The notes under the pieces were generated by a model that did not search any database, was not told the DNA's origin, and saw nothing but the letters and a program-made list of their open reading frames with translations. Source: Rotaria macrura (Eukaryota; Rotifera; Eurotatoria; Philodinida; Philodinidae). From it: DNA of 64,000 nucleotides. Location: the NCBI GenBank assembly GCA_900239685.1, contig OENT01000043.1, positions 124,001 to 188,000 of the forward strand. The letters run 5' to 3'. The translations under genes were made by a program, and so were the position numbers. Below, one piece after another: positions 37,501 through 50,447 of the stretch (positions are counted from its first letter, which is position 1; every line of letters begins with the position of its first letter).

Positions 37501-40500
37501 TGATTATTTGTCAGATGTTCTTTTCTCATCAACGCCTTTATATAGAACGAAGACAAGAATTTAATATTTATGAATGAAAAGAAAGAGAGTCTACGATAGA
37601 GATTCTTTTACTAGACATGAATAGCATCGTTCATCGTATGATTGACTAGTGACGCTGTTATTCTAACTAACGAAGACGCAAATACGCACATTCATTTCTA
37701 TCTTTGTTCACAGAATAAATCTCATTTCTTTTTTTCTGTCATTATTGTTGTTTCTGAATTAATCAAAACGAGAATATATGACAGAAACTAGCACACAAAA
37801 AAATATTTATCTATATTTCTTTTACCAAAACTTTTTTTGTTTGCTTTGTTTTTCTTAGAACAGAAAAAAAAATGAACAATCCATTACGAGGAGAAAATAA
37901 TGATAACAATACATCATTAAAAAAAACTTTAGTTCTTGGTTTTACACCTCTTGTAATTGCTGCAGTACTCTATGTTATTTTCAATCTATGCATTCAAATA
38001 TCAAGATATTATTCGAATTGGCGTCTAAACAAACAACTAACGATTGTTCGATGTTCTGAACAATGTCTCATCGTTTCAAATCCATCGATCGATGATATTA
38101 ACCAGAATTCCTTTCCACAAGTTGTTTAATTCATCGTGCATGACAGATATGTAGCATTGAATTATGTATGAATATACATGCCATTATTTATTGGATGGAA
38201 AAATGATGAGAATCTTACATGAAATGGCTTACTTGTCGGTTCCACCGCTACTGTTTTTATGCATGCATCTATATATGTATATATACATACTCAAGGGCCC
38301 ATATTCGTTCGGGTATAATCAGACAAGCTACTATACTGTCGTTTTTCTTTTTCTAATGCGTTGGTTCTCGTTGTTGTTGTTATTATTATTATTGCCTTTT
38401 TTTGTATCAACACTTTGTTAGTAACATGCCGTAGTTAGTAAAGTCAAGAAGATGTCCATTCTACACAAGTCTTTATCAGAAGAAAAGAATACCGAAGGAT
38501 CTCCGTTTGTGTCGGATGATTGATACAAAAGATAATTGTATAAGTAACTGTTTTCTATGCAACATTATGGAGCAATGTTCACGGCAATGTATTCGTCGAA
38601 CATTTTACGCTGTCCTAGTTGGTGTATCACCCATTGTAATATGTTTATTATTTATCGGTCTGGCTCGTTTAATATTGTATAGTCTGGAACTCGCTTATTA
38701 TCGTCGTCAAAAGATTACCGATCGTCGTTCCTCATTACTATCGTATCAAAGTGGTCGTCTTGCACTTTCTTATACACCTGTATCGAACGCTGAATTACAA
38801 CGTATCATTCAAGGTGACTATCAAAATCCACCAGCAAGAGAATCATTAGCCTTCATTTACAGTAATTATACTACAACACGTAAAACTCCAAAATTCATTA
38901 GATCAATTTTACCAAAACGAGAATCGACCATAGCAACACCGAGTGTTCTTGCAAATCTTGTTGTACGTCGTAATGCCTTAGATGCAAGTCCAATTACTGG
39001 AATTCTCACACCAATCGAAACTCCACTACAACCTACATTTTCTATAGTTAATGAAAAAAGCAAACGTCGGTCAAGCGTTTTTTCTATAACAAAAGATCCA
39101 GTCGAAACAATAGCACTAACATTTATGGATACTAAGAATAATAGTAATAGTAATAATCGGCATCATGGAAACCTGGCAACTACGCATGATTCAATTGGCT
39201 GTGAGCAAATAACAAATGAGCAATCAATGGCTGTAACGAAAACAGTCAAATCAGCAGTTATCGTAGAAGAATTTCTCGATTTTCACTCAGTTAGTTCATT
39301 ACCATGTGCACTATCTTTGCTAAGTTCTTTTCCAGAAAATGACAATGAAAGAAATTCAGAGATAAATGAAAATGATGAACAATACTAATCGACAACTATA
39401 ATTCATTAAAAGAAAACAATTAACTACCAAACTCTTGCTTTACACATTCCAACGAGTGTAATGATAATCGTCAGTAAATTGAATCTGTGTACACTAATAT
39501 GCATCTGACGTTCAAGGTTACTAGCTCTATGATAGATGTATTACGCTGTAAATCAATTATATTAACAATGACTATTCATTAGCGTATATTTTCCGTGTTC
39601 TCTCGTCATTGACGTATGGATCCGAAACAGTAATAAACATAAAATTAATCAGTCATGTTTCTTTGCTATGTATTTACTAACATATCATTTGTGATATTGA
39701 ACTCATATAGCAACAAAAAAAGAATACTATGAGAATTACAACTAGTAATAAAGACGAGTATTTCTCTGCAATTATTCGTATGAAAGATAATATTGCAATG
39801 CACAAAGTTGTCAATCAGAAGAAAATCTAATGAAAATAAGGAACAGAAATCATTCACAAAGAATAGGTCTATGTAAGAGCATCATTCTCGTTATCAATTT
39901 CTAATCGCTTTTGTTTCATCAACATTTGAGTTATCTATTCTGCATATTGATGTTTACTATTAAAAAAGAAATACCTAGCCTTCTTATTTATACAGATCAT
40001 TTACGTATATGTTAAATCATGTCTTATCTAGTGAAAAGAAAAAAATCAAATGAGACCTTAGCAAGTTTTTGTTGAGTAAAATATATATATTTGAAATTTT
40101 CATGGCAATCAACATAATCGAGCAGTTGACAGTATTGCTTCTCAATCATTGAACTAAGTTTGAATTTTTACTTGAGAAAATAATTACTTTTTCGGATCTA
40201 ACTTAGATCAGACTAAACTTTCAATTTTTCATCATGTTCTTTGAGATTGAATCACACCAAGTTTTTGAACAATTCGTACATTTGAATTTGATATTAATAA
40301 TGCATCAAGAATAGAAATACATTTCAACAGATTCTATGTCGCCATGCATATGAATAAAATCCGAAGAACTGAATATTGTCTAATAAATACAGATGACAAG
40401 CTTCATTTACTGAAAGTCGAACATATATTTCTAAAACAATCCTTTCTAGGTTTATGACTTCTTTTTTTGTTCAGAATTTAATCTTACTGTAACATTCCTA

Positions 40501-43500
40501 CATGCAAATTTTTCAATCGCAGTTAGAACTTAAAGTTTTCCGCACTTTTAGAAAATGTTTTGACTTTTTACAGTTGACTGTCTCTGTCCCTTTGTATATC
40601 CTTTCAGATTAAGCCCTACAATGGTATGCATTAGAAAATGGCGAAGTTTCCAATAGAGCTATGATTGATGTTAATTAGAGCGACGTAACTGACTGTATGT
40701 TTGATCCAGCATTTATGGTTGATAAGTCTACGAAACAGTTTCATAAGAATCGAATTTAAATATTGATATTTTGAAGAGAGCGAAATTTTAACAACATTCA
40801 TTTGAAGAAAAACAAGGACATCGAGAGATTAGTATTTTTTTTTAAATTTTATGATCATAATGGAACATTATCAACGCTTGTGAAATTAACATTGATTGAT
40901 TTGTATAATCATACGTTATAGCAGATATTTCTATGGGTCTACCCTGAACTCATAAAAAATTGTGTCTATAATTGGTTTCTTCCATTCTAATTGATTCCGA
41001 ACTTCGCCCATCCTAAAAAATGTGATTTTCAATACGTGTCACCTCATATTTTTCATCGTATTAACTCATCTGTTACAAGATAAACCTTCTAAGCTATGCA
41101 TGAAGTAGTGACATCTTGCTTACATACTAAATCATCATATGGTGTGGTTTTTATGATCGTAAATATGGTGTCATATAGGATCAAAGACAATGTAATTATA
41201 TGGCCACACCCTCTTATGTTGAAACATAAAAACTTCGATTTCAATAAATTTGATCAATATATGTCTACCTAGACATTTTCATTGAAAATATGAGATCAGA
41301 CGAATTCAAAATCAAATTTTTCCGTATGAACTTAGTTATCAGGAATAAATTAAAGCTGGAGAAACCAACTAGGAGCATAATTTTTGTCCGAGTCCAGGGA
41401 ACACCATTTCTTTTTTGTTATCTAGTGACAATGTAATTAAAATTCATTTTTGTAAATTTAATCGATAGAATAAAAATTAAAAAGATGAAAGAAAAACTTT
41501 TCTTTTTCCTATGATTCCTTAAGCATCGACTTCGTCGAGAAATGTTAAATAGAATTTGTCAACTTTCTGTTTATTCTTCATCGTATCTTTCTTGTTATTA
41601 AAAAATTAACTGTTAATCTGTTCATAAAATTTCACTAAAACAAAGAGCTATATAAAATGTTGATTTCGCACATGAATGTCATTCAATAACAAACAATAAT
41701 TTCAAAAAATGATCCGATTCAAAGGAAACTACTTGTGTATAAAAACTCTAATCGTTAATCGGCTACGAACAGCAGAAAATATAAAATATCATCAATAAAA
41801 TCGTCTAAGAAAAGTCTTCCTAAAATTATAGCTATCCGACCGCAACATCCTATTGAACAACAGCTATATCTAGCAATCAAGAATCAGTTGTCAACATTAT
41901 GACAACCAATACTATGCAGTTAACTTTCATGTTCCATACAATCACAATTATAATGATATTTCTTCAAACTAGAATAGCCATATTACTTATTCTCAAGACA
42001 TTCATTAATAGCAACAATATGATAAATACCATTCATATATATATATATATATATACATCAGTAAAATACATACAAATCATATATTTTACTATACCTGAAT
42101 CAAACGATCGACCTATTTCCATTTCCGAAGTTTTCAATAATCTTTCATCCGTTGTCGTTTGAATAATTGGAGTTACGTCTGATTCTGAACGTAAATTAAT
42201 CGTACGTTTTGAATCTGTATTTAGTTTCGTTGTTGATAATGTTGTTGGTTTCGATGGAATGTTATCAGTTTGAAGATCTGAAAAATACAAATCAGTAAAC
42301 AAATTTTTATTTAACGATAAAAGTACTTGATTTTTTATTCAATGGTGGCAATGGCGGCAATGGTGGCGGTAAATCTTCACTCTCCGTTGCTGATACACGA
42401 GTTTCCGGCTGGTGGGTAATATTACGTGTTTGAACTTCATCTATTTTTCTATTATTTGTTTCTGTTATATTCATAAAATCAGTAATACGATCTCCCATTG
42501 GTTTAAAACTCGGTAACCTATTGTCGTCATCATCATCAATCTCCACATCATCCAGATGGCTATTTCTAGATGATGCTGACGATTGATCAAGACTATCTTT
42601 GGGTGTTAAAACAGCAACATTTTCTATGTTGTCATCAAATCGTACAGTTTTCGATATCGGTGGCTCAGTTGATTGAGTTCGTTTTTGTTCACGAAAATAA
42701 TTATCATAATTTTCCGTGTCACTTTCATTACTACTATCTTGACTTTCTGCTTCTTCTATTGTTGGTGGTAGCATTGATCGTAACTGCGTTGTTGAAGAAT
42801 CGAAAGGAACGTTGTCATAAGATTCAAAGTTCAGTTTGATACTTGCTGGTATTGATTTTATTCTCTCTTCATCATTGTCGTCTAGTTCCCATGGTTTATC
42901 TTCGTCCACATTTGAGTTTACTGCATCATTTGTTTCTTGTTCAAGCATTGTTATTGATTTTTCTGTGAGTGATAGTCCACGTAATTCATTATTAGAATTA
43001 ACTGTTCTCGTTTCAATATCTAGTGCATAAGATGATTGATCAATAGCATAGACTTTTAACTGAGAATTACTTGATGTAGTTACGAAGTCATTAGTTTCGT
43101 TTTTGAATGGATTATTATTATCAAGTTGATCGTCATCATCACTATCCGTCATACTCGTCTTATCACCCCGATCAGCTGCTGCTGCTGCTGTAGGTAGTGC
43201 GTTTGTACCATGTTGATCGTCCATTGACTTAAAAAAACGGAAAAAAAAATGTTTTTTTTTCTTCTTCCTATAATTCTATTGAATGGCACAAATTTACGTA
43301 CTGATAATTGTTTTGATGCAGTTGACTCGATATTGACTTTTGCATCAGTTAATATTGATGATTCGTTCTAAACGTATAATATAATCAAACTATTCAAATT
43401 TATGCGATAAAACGAGATTAGTGAAATCAAGTGAGCAAGAAATGTATATGAGCTGAAAGCTTGATAGCAAAAGGTGCTCAATCATTTTTACCCATGTTAG

Positions 43501-46500
43501 TAGAAGAACTTTTCAAAAAGAAAATACAATTAGATATTGATGAAGAAAATCAATTACCTTGTTGAAAAGAAGAGCATCTTGAACAATGGTACTACTATCG
43601 TCTGCATCAATATTTTGAACGGATGCTATCAGTGAATATTTCATCGGATTGTTATGTGTGATAGCCGAATCAAAAGAACTCATCGATAGAGTTGATGATA
43701 GAATTTCTCGATTAGAATCATTCTGATTTGTTGAGATAGGGAAAACGTTTGATTCATGAAATTCATCTGAATAAAATAATATAGGATCAGTATAATTTTG
43801 ATCTGTAACATCATAAGGTGCTTCGAATTGTTTAGTCCAAACATTATCGAATGCTTGATCAAATGGATCTAGTATATGATTTTCGATCGTATGTTGTTGA
43901 TTGTGCCAGTCAATAATTGATAGAAGGTTATCGATAGGTCGTCTATCATTATCTTCATAATTAACTTCATAAATTGCTTGTAAAAGGATTTGATCAATGA
44001 AACTTTCTATTTGTTGTTGATACTGATGAATTTCGTCGAATTCGTTTTGAATAATATTAGATATCAAATATTCAACAACTTCCTTAACATCAACATTAAT
44101 GAAGAATAATGCATTTGTTTCCTGTTGTTTTTCTTCTTGAAAAATATTAGATTGTCGGAATTCATTATCAGAATATAAACTATGATGAATGATGTTTTCA
44201 ACTGTATAATCTATATGATTCTCTTGACGAATATTGTCGAGGTTTTCATACGTAGAAGCTTCTAGATCATCATTCAAACGACTTATAATCCAGTGTAAAT
44301 AAGTAATCAAATCATCGTTATCGTTATCTTTATTCAATAGAGATTCGTAAGATGTTGATTGATTCCGTATTTCATTGATATGAAAATTCTCTCTGTCTGC
44401 TGCTGTTGTGTCTTGTAAACAATCATTGTTATTAATATTTGACATTCTATTTGTCATTTGTAAACCATCAGCTATTAATTGACTTGATGATAACATTGAG
44501 TTGTTGAATTCATTCATCGATGTTATTAACGAAGATGATGCATCTGAATCGAGCATAATATCAGCAGAATGTGATTCATCATCATTGAATAAACCAGATG
44601 ATGTTAATGATGTTAAAGAAAAACTTGTCGATGGAACTTTTATGTCTTGTTTGTTGTTAGGTTTCGTTCGATTTTCATTATCATCCATATTTAAAGTTAA
44701 ATGACGACTATTACTATTTGTTTCTTGTTCATCGTGTTGAATGTTTTCATTTGTATTTTGATTACTTTCAGAAGATGATCGTGGTGTATAAACTAAACCA
44801 TGAAGTTGAGCGAGAGTATTTAATAATTCAGAATCATTATCTGATTCATCATCGGAACTCATCGTTTGATAGCGATATTGTGGTTCTTCATTGTTGTTAA
44901 GCATCGGTTCGTTATTCATATCTGAACAAATCTTTTCTTGTAACTTCTGTTCTATCCTTTCTGTTGGACAAGAACTATTGATAGTACGAACTATTTTTTC
45001 TTCTTCCGCTTTTTCTATGCGAAGGTGATTGACAGCAGTAGCAGAGCAATTATTTGTTGTTTTTATATTAGAAGGATCCTTCTTTTCGTCGTTCGATATA
45101 GATAATGAGGATGATTGTTGTATATTTTGGTAATGCTTAAATGATTTGCTTTCAATTTCATTATCAATATGCGACTGTGACGATGTAGGGCACATAGCCG
45201 TAGAAATATGTGTTTGCTTGACTAGATCCGATTGCTATGAAAAAAAACAAAAATAAATGAGAAAACGATAAATTGATTTTTCTTCAGTTTCCTTTTGGTT
45301 AATCGATCAATGGATAATAATGACAATGACAACAACGATCGATGTATTCTTATGTAATACGTATATCCTACTGAGAGGATAAATCAACTGCTAGCAAAAT
45401 AGAATAGATTTAGCAAGAAAAAAAAATCAAAACCACATGAGAACATAGAGAGGTCGCTTGTCCTTGACTTTTGTTGAAGGTCTTTTGTATGATAATTAAT
45501 ATCTTGCTTCTTCCTTCTAATTTCACACTTTTAAACATCGATCGTCTGTCACATACGCTCAACTCGTATAAAATTTTCAAGACGTCACCATACTATAATG
45601 TTAAAGGTATGTTTAAATTTTAAGGCTCATGTCGTCATGTTTTTTTCGAAATATACAATAGACAACAGGTGACAATGTTCACCTGATGATTCATGATTCT
45701 CTTCAATATTTCATTCGAAATGCTCTGTATCATCTAGAGTAAGGTACGATCAAGGACGTGATAGAGTAGATTTCTTTTTAGATTTTTATTCGATGTATGT
45801 AAAGAAAAAAAAAAGGATGACAAACTTAATAGTTCGAGTGACTCTTAATGAATGAATGGTCATTCATTTCTACAGCAAGTTTTTTCGAACAATAACAGAA
45901 AAAGAGCTATGACTAACGACGATCTCTTTTATACTATCATGATTCACATCATATTTCAAATTATAAAAAAAAAATTACAATAGACTACAATGAAACTCCT
46001 TAGAGAATTCATTCGTATGCAATTAAAAACGTAGAAAAAGAGATGCTCTTTTGATCTGAAGTAAACAATACTACTTCTGCTCTAGATTGTAACGGACACT
46101 ATCACGAATTTTCGCAGGAAACAATGTGTCAAATAAAAAAGCCTAATTATTGATGAAAGATTAAATCTCAGATTGTCTTTCCATGCATGGATATTTATTT
46201 AGATTTTTCTAAAATAATCCTAATAACAATAAATTACCTGTTGATGATCATTACCATATAATACTTCTTCGAATATGTTCGGATTATGCATAATAGCAAT
46301 AAATTCATCGTCATTGTCATGTTCATTGAATACATGTCTCATGTTAATAACATCACGAACAATGCTATTTTTTCTGGTTTCATTTTTCAAATGAAGAAGA
46401 TTTTCTAATGTTATTATGGACAGTGCTGGTTGATCAGAAGTAAATGTTTCTAAATCATCATCATCATCATCATCAACTAAAGCAATAGGTGCTGCTTGAA

Positions 46501-49500
46501 TAGGTTTTACATCATCAATATCTTTATCGATATCAACTATAGGTGATTGATCTGATATCGATGCTGATGAACGTATACTAGAACTTTTATGATATGAAGA
46601 ACTTGAAGATGATCTTGAACTATGATAATCAAGATTAACTTGTAGAGATAGTTCTTCATTATTATCATGATTTAAAGTGTTATTGTTGAAATGAATTTTT
46701 TCATCATCATCATCATCATCATCATCAGAATCCGATGATGTCAGAATATGATCATCATCGTCAACAAAAACTCTTGCTTCATCCTTATAACCAATACTTA
46801 AATGTGAGGACTTGTTTGAATATGTTGAATTACTAGAGGATGATGAATCAATAAAATCGACTTCATCATTTTGATTGAGAATAATACGAATTGGTGGTGG
46901 TAATGGAGCATTAGGTCGATCGTTTTGTGAAATTATTTTTCCAAGAACAAAATCATCATTCCATTGGGTGACATCATCGTCGTCGTCTTCGTGTTTACTT
47001 ATCTCGTCGTCTTCGTCGCGAAGATGTGATGATGATAAGAGAGAATCAGGTGACGATGAACGCGTTGAATCTGACTGATCAAACAAATCCATACGATCAA
47101 ATGGTATTTTATCATCATCATCATCTTCTTCTTCGTGGTGATCTGGATCATCAATATCGGGAATATCTTTAAACAGCGATGGTATAAATATTGTATTATA
47201 TTCTTGTTGTTGATGTTCATCTGTAAATCCATTTAGCATTAGTTCGTTATCACTGTCATCACCATTATTATCATCATTATAATTATTTTCATTATCTTGA
47301 TTGTTATTTTCTATATTATCAGCAAATACATCGAGTAAATTATTATTCATGGGATGATTACGTGTTGAATGATAACCATTTTCAAGGTTTTTCTTTATCA
47401 AAGTAGAACTATGTCGAATAGAAATACCATCGAAATCATCTTCATCATCCATATCACTGGTATCGTCAATGGGCACTTGTGCTGTTTGTGATGTCAATCG
47501 AGAATGACTTCTTTTGGCAATATCATCATCTTTTCTTAGAAAAGGATCATCGTTAACAATGTTCAGTTCTTGACTTGTTTTCAAATCATTCGATGATAAT
47601 GAAGAATCAACAAATGATGCACTAGTGAATGGTTCAGAATTCGTAAATAAGAATGAACCAAATATTGGTTTGTACATTTTTTCATTATCAATATTTGTAC
47701 TGATAGCATCCGATGATAGTTTTCTAGTAGTTGATGCATCGACTTCAAAGATCGAGGGTAAATTAGCATAAAACTTAGTAAGATCTTCGACGTCATACGC
47801 CATATTGATCAAATGAACATGGGTTGCGAAAAAAAGCGAAGATAATTGACGGTGAAGAAGAAGGAAAGAACGAGAAGAAAGGAATAAAGAGAAAGAAAAA
47901 AGTATTAAGGAATTAACAGTAGTCGAAGAGAATCTATCGAAAAAAAAAGATGATGATACGTCTAAAATACGGAAGAAAAAAAAAAGCAAGCGAGCAAATA
48001 AGCAGGCCGAATAAAAGAAAGAAGAAAGAATAACAACAACAATAAAAAAATATAATAGTAAAGGAGTTGAAGACACTTTTTTTTCTTATTCTTTTTGCTT
48101 GGCTATCATTTTTTTCTCCACATATATACACGATACTGATGATTCAAACTGTCCTTCGTTTATGGTATTGAGACAGAGTTTCTTTCCCTCCCTCCCTCTC
48201 TCTCTCTCTCCTCTCCTGTCAAAATTGATATGTGATACAAATATTATTAGACAAAACGAACGAGAGAAAGCAAATGGGTCGCATGTAGCAAATCTGATTG
48301 ACTATTTCTTTGAGAAATATTATCAAGACCAAAAGAAATAAATACACTTGCCGTGGGTTACTCTAATCAACTAAGTAAATGTTGTCAATAGAACGGTATT
48401 ATTATTATTTTTTTCATTTGACATCGACCAATATATAGATATCATCGAAACAAGTATATCCTTCAGTATAAATCAGTTACTTGCTTATCCTTGATCATGA
48501 ATATAAAAGATACTGATGTGCTTATTTATACAGAAACAAAGCGAGGAAGTTTTCAATTGATTTCAGATTTTTTTTTGTCATCTTACTCATCATAACCGAT
48601 GACGACTATAATTGATTATGATTTCACACTATACAAACATTTGACACACACGTGTATCTGTATATAAGCATGCGCATCCTACATAAAACTTATGTCATAG
48701 GTGACGAGAAGGATACGACATTGACTAGTGATGGACGACTGATAATTAAGTTATGTGTAGGAAGTAATTCATTTTTCTTTCGCCTTCTCTCGGTTTGTAT
48801 TCTCTTCTTCTTCTTTTTTTACGACGTGAAAGGTCGCTCGACATCGTTGTGAAATACGATAGACGAACACATCAGCGATTTATCAATTCAATTTTCGTGG
48901 TTAGCAAATCATTGCATCTTTTTTTGTTTAATGTTACGATTCCAAGTGTTGTTCCTCTCATGCATTCTGAATAAGTTTTTTTTTTTTCCTACAACAATCA
49001 GATAGACAAGAAAGAAAAGATCTTTGTGCATTAAAGCAGCCATTTAAAAGGTCAAACATTGCAAGCCATTATGTACAGTTGTTACGTATCGTTACATAAA
49101 GCAATCAATTGAGCGCATCAGCCAGTTAGCAAACTTACGACATTGATTGTTACTGAACCATCTTGAGTGAAATCATTTTTATTCTCATCAACAAAATTGG
49201 TCTCAGATTCAGACGATGAATTCGAAGAACTTGATACAAATGTTGCTCTTTTTGCTGTTAATATTGTTTGTACTTGCGGAGAAATACCATTGGATGTTTC
49301 TTCTAAACAAAAAACAAAAGCTGAATTTTTTATTTTATATATAAAATAAGTCGTATCATGTGAACTAACTTGAAGTAGATGATGATTCAGATTGAATTTC
49401 TATCTCACTTTGAGATAACGTAGGAGGTAAAGATGAATTTTCTTCGTCTTCATCAATACTATTTGATCGACTTGTACTTGGTGTTCGAATATCATCATCA

Positions 49501-49514
49501 TCATTTCTTTCCAT
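34569..49514 (-). CDS. BCH-domain protein (BNIP2/caytaxin/PRUNE2 group) with large acidic N-terminal exons and two alternative starts
   Basis: Exons in transcript order: 49514-49370 and 49302-49139 (start A); 47803-46238 (start B, own ATG, MAYDVED); then shared exons 45234-43558, 43367-43302, 43227-42327, 42277-42095, 37156-36907, 36849-36718, 36632-36546, 36475-36377 and 34683-34569. Start B gives about 1691 residues; start A joined to the shared exons gives about 1272. Each chain is a whole number of codons. The BCH (CRAL-TRIO-like) domain comes from the last five exons: YHYIMDQLFYYVYHKLEKL, LVYFHGATP, YYQMI, RLRKNLRAIYVVHPTRWLRT, ALSRPFFSKKF. It binds small GTPases and lipids in BNIP2-family proteins. 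The rest is Asp/Ser/Asn-rich and probably disordered, as in the giant acidic exon of PRUNE2/BMCC1. The junctions between the large exons are all phase 0, so they can be skipped or exchanged. No in-frame acceptor joins 49139 to 47803, hence two separate first exons. A 4.9-kb intron (42094-37157) contains two plus-strand ORFs. Isoform usage is inferred. Confidence 0.85.
34684..36376 (-). other. last intron of the BCH gene (1.7 kb)
   Basis: Bounded by a GTAAGT donor at 36376 and an acceptor (TTTTCTAG) at 34684. The phase of the flanking exons matches (CA plus A). Its contents are AT-rich, with one 94-codon chance frame on the plus strand near 35529-35813 that resembles nothing. Confidence 0.6.
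37872..38129 (+). CDS. small single-pass membrane protein, nested in an intron of the BCH gene
   Basis: An intronless frame of 85 residues with a real ATG, on the strand opposite to the host gene. A polar N-terminus (NNPLRGENNDNN) is followed by one membrane helix at about residues 18-41 (LVLGFTPLVIAAVLYVIFNL), then RYYSNWRLNK and a polar tail. A pyrimidine-rich stretch ending CTTAG just upstream could be an acceptor of a 5' UTR intron. No family is recognised. It resembles the next plus-strand ORF around the helix (a basic pair and T, then FTPLVI against VSPIVI). Being small, it could still be a chance frame, but the resemblance argues for a gene. Confidence 0.5.
   Translation: MNNPLRGENNDNNTSLKKTLVLGFTPLVIAAVLYVIFNLCIQISRYYSNWRLNKQLTIVRCSEQCLIVSNPSIDDINQNSFPQVV
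38130..38515. other. spacer between the two nested ORFs
   Basis: No supported gene. An 85-codon frame at 38164-38421 is made mostly of low-complexity Leu/Phe from a TTG/TTA/TTT-rich run and is ignored. The region probably holds the 3' UTR of the first ORF and the promoter of the second. Confidence 0.4.
38516..39388 (+). CDS. single-pass membrane protein with long cytoplasmic tail, nested in an intron of the BCH gene
   Basis: An intronless open frame of about 290 residues from the ATG at 38516; an alternative ATG starts MEQCSRQC about 17 codons later. A Cys-rich N-terminus (CISNCFLCNIMEQCSRQC) precedes one helix (AVLVGVSPIVICLLFIGLAR), then LAYYRRQK and a long hydrophilic tail with SLLSYQSGRLALSYTPVSNA, a Thr/Pro-rich stretch, Asn repeats and an acidic end (NENDEQY). 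The frame is far longer than chance frames in this AT-rich DNA and its codon use looks like a gene. No family is recognised. It appears related to the upstream 85-residue ORF, so the two may be diverged tandem copies. Confidence 0.7.
   Translation: MIDTKDNCISNCFLCNIMEQCSRQCIRRTFYAVLVGVSPIVICLLFIGLARLILYSLELAYYRRQKITDRRSSLLSYQSGRLALSYTPVSNAELQRIIQGDYQNPPARESLAFIYSNYTTTRKTPKFIRSILPKRESTIATPSVLANLVVRRNALDASPITGILTPIETPLQPTFSIVNEKSKRRSSVFSITKDPVETIALTFMDTKNNSNSNNRHHGNLATTHDSIGCEQITNEQSMAVTKTVKSAVIVEEFLDFHSVSSLPCALSLLSSFPENDNERNSEINENDEQY
39389..42094. other. remainder of the large intron
   Basis: AT-rich intronic DNA of the BCH gene, downstream of the second nested ORF. Only chance frames and an (AT)n run at about 42037-42056 are seen. 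No transposon is recognised. Confidence 0.5.
47804..48120 (-). promoter_or_regulatory. pyrimidine-rich 5' leader of start B of the BCH gene
   Basis: On the minus strand the 300 bases before the MAYDVED start are almost pure pyrimidine (runs of TTTC and CTTC). The coding frame stays open upstream only because of this composition and would give a nonsensical Phe/Leu/Ser stretch. It is best read as 5' UTR or promoter, perhaps with 5' TOP-like or splicing features. A CT microsatellite lies just outside it at 48190-48216. Confidence 0.4.
48121..49138. other. intron of the start-A transcript / promoter region of start B
   Basis: Lies between the second exon of start A and the first exon of start B. 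It contains a (CT)n block near 48190-48216 and several poly(T) runs. No other gene is seen. Confidence 0.4.
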
Positions 49515-50447
49515 TTTTGTTTAGAGCAAAATATTTATAAATGTTATAATATTAATCTTAAAATAACATGAAAAAATTTCAACGTTTGTGTTAACTATGT
49601 TAGTTAAGTGCAAAACGTCCTTGCTATATGACATCTAAAGAAGACTTTTTTTTAGATAAACATCATTTTATCTTAAATCTTCAAGCATAAATTTTGGCAT
49701 AAGGAAGAAAACATGTCTGAACATTAAAGAAAAATTAATAGCACTATGCGATATATATATTAAAGTTATACACATAAGTTAAATCAAACATAAAATTTTC
49801 TCGTATGAAATTCTCGACTCGAACCGTTCGATATTGACCATTAATCTATTTTATCACCGACCGAATATATAATCCTTCAATTGTGTGGAAAGATTCGTTC
49901 GTAACAAAAAAAACAAGAAGAGAACTGATCTTTTACTTACATAATGACAAACATGCGTTCGACTAAAAATACGAGAAACGAAAATTGTATCTTACCAAGA
50001 ATCGAAATTGCGTTTCTTTTTTTTTCGTGTGCTGAATAATAATAAAAAAAACGTTGCAAAAAAGATGAATAAGCACACAACACAAACATCGGCATACAAC
50101 GAAAAAAAATTGTCTTATCATATGACATTACGATGTGTCGTATTGTTACAGTTAATAGATAGTAAAACAATGAGACGCAAACAAGAAAAAGAAAAACGTA
50201 GATTCAAGTTTTTCTTTCTTAAATTGCGAATACCTATCAATTCAGACCAGTTAATAAGTTAGTTCACAGTGTAAATATTATTCTTTAACAAAGAGAAAAA
50301 AATCAAAGACAATTTTCAAGAAAAAAACGACGGACGATGAAAAAGTTGTCGTTTAAAACAAAAATCATCAATTACAAACAAAACATTACGATAGGAAACA
50401 GTTGAAAGACACTCTATTCGTTTTACATTGACACTGAAGATTTTCTA
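49515..50447. promoter_or_regulatory. shared head-to-head intergenic region
   Basis: 933 bp separate the start-A ATG of the minus-strand BCH gene from the start ATG of the plus-strand LRR gene. The region must contain both promoters. It has poly(A)/poly(T) tracts but no motif that I can name. Confidence 0.45.

Noticed and set aside
38164-38421. 85-codon frame with many Leu/Phe
   Set aside because: Composition follows a TTG/TTA/TTT-rich stretch; no domain or similarity to the two neighbouring nested ORFs.
47804-48076. Upstream extension of the MAYDVED exon by about 90 codons
   Set aside because: The frame stays open only because the DNA is pyrimidine-rich; the protein would be Phe/Leu/Ser nonsense and there is no ATG support. 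Treated as 5' leader.
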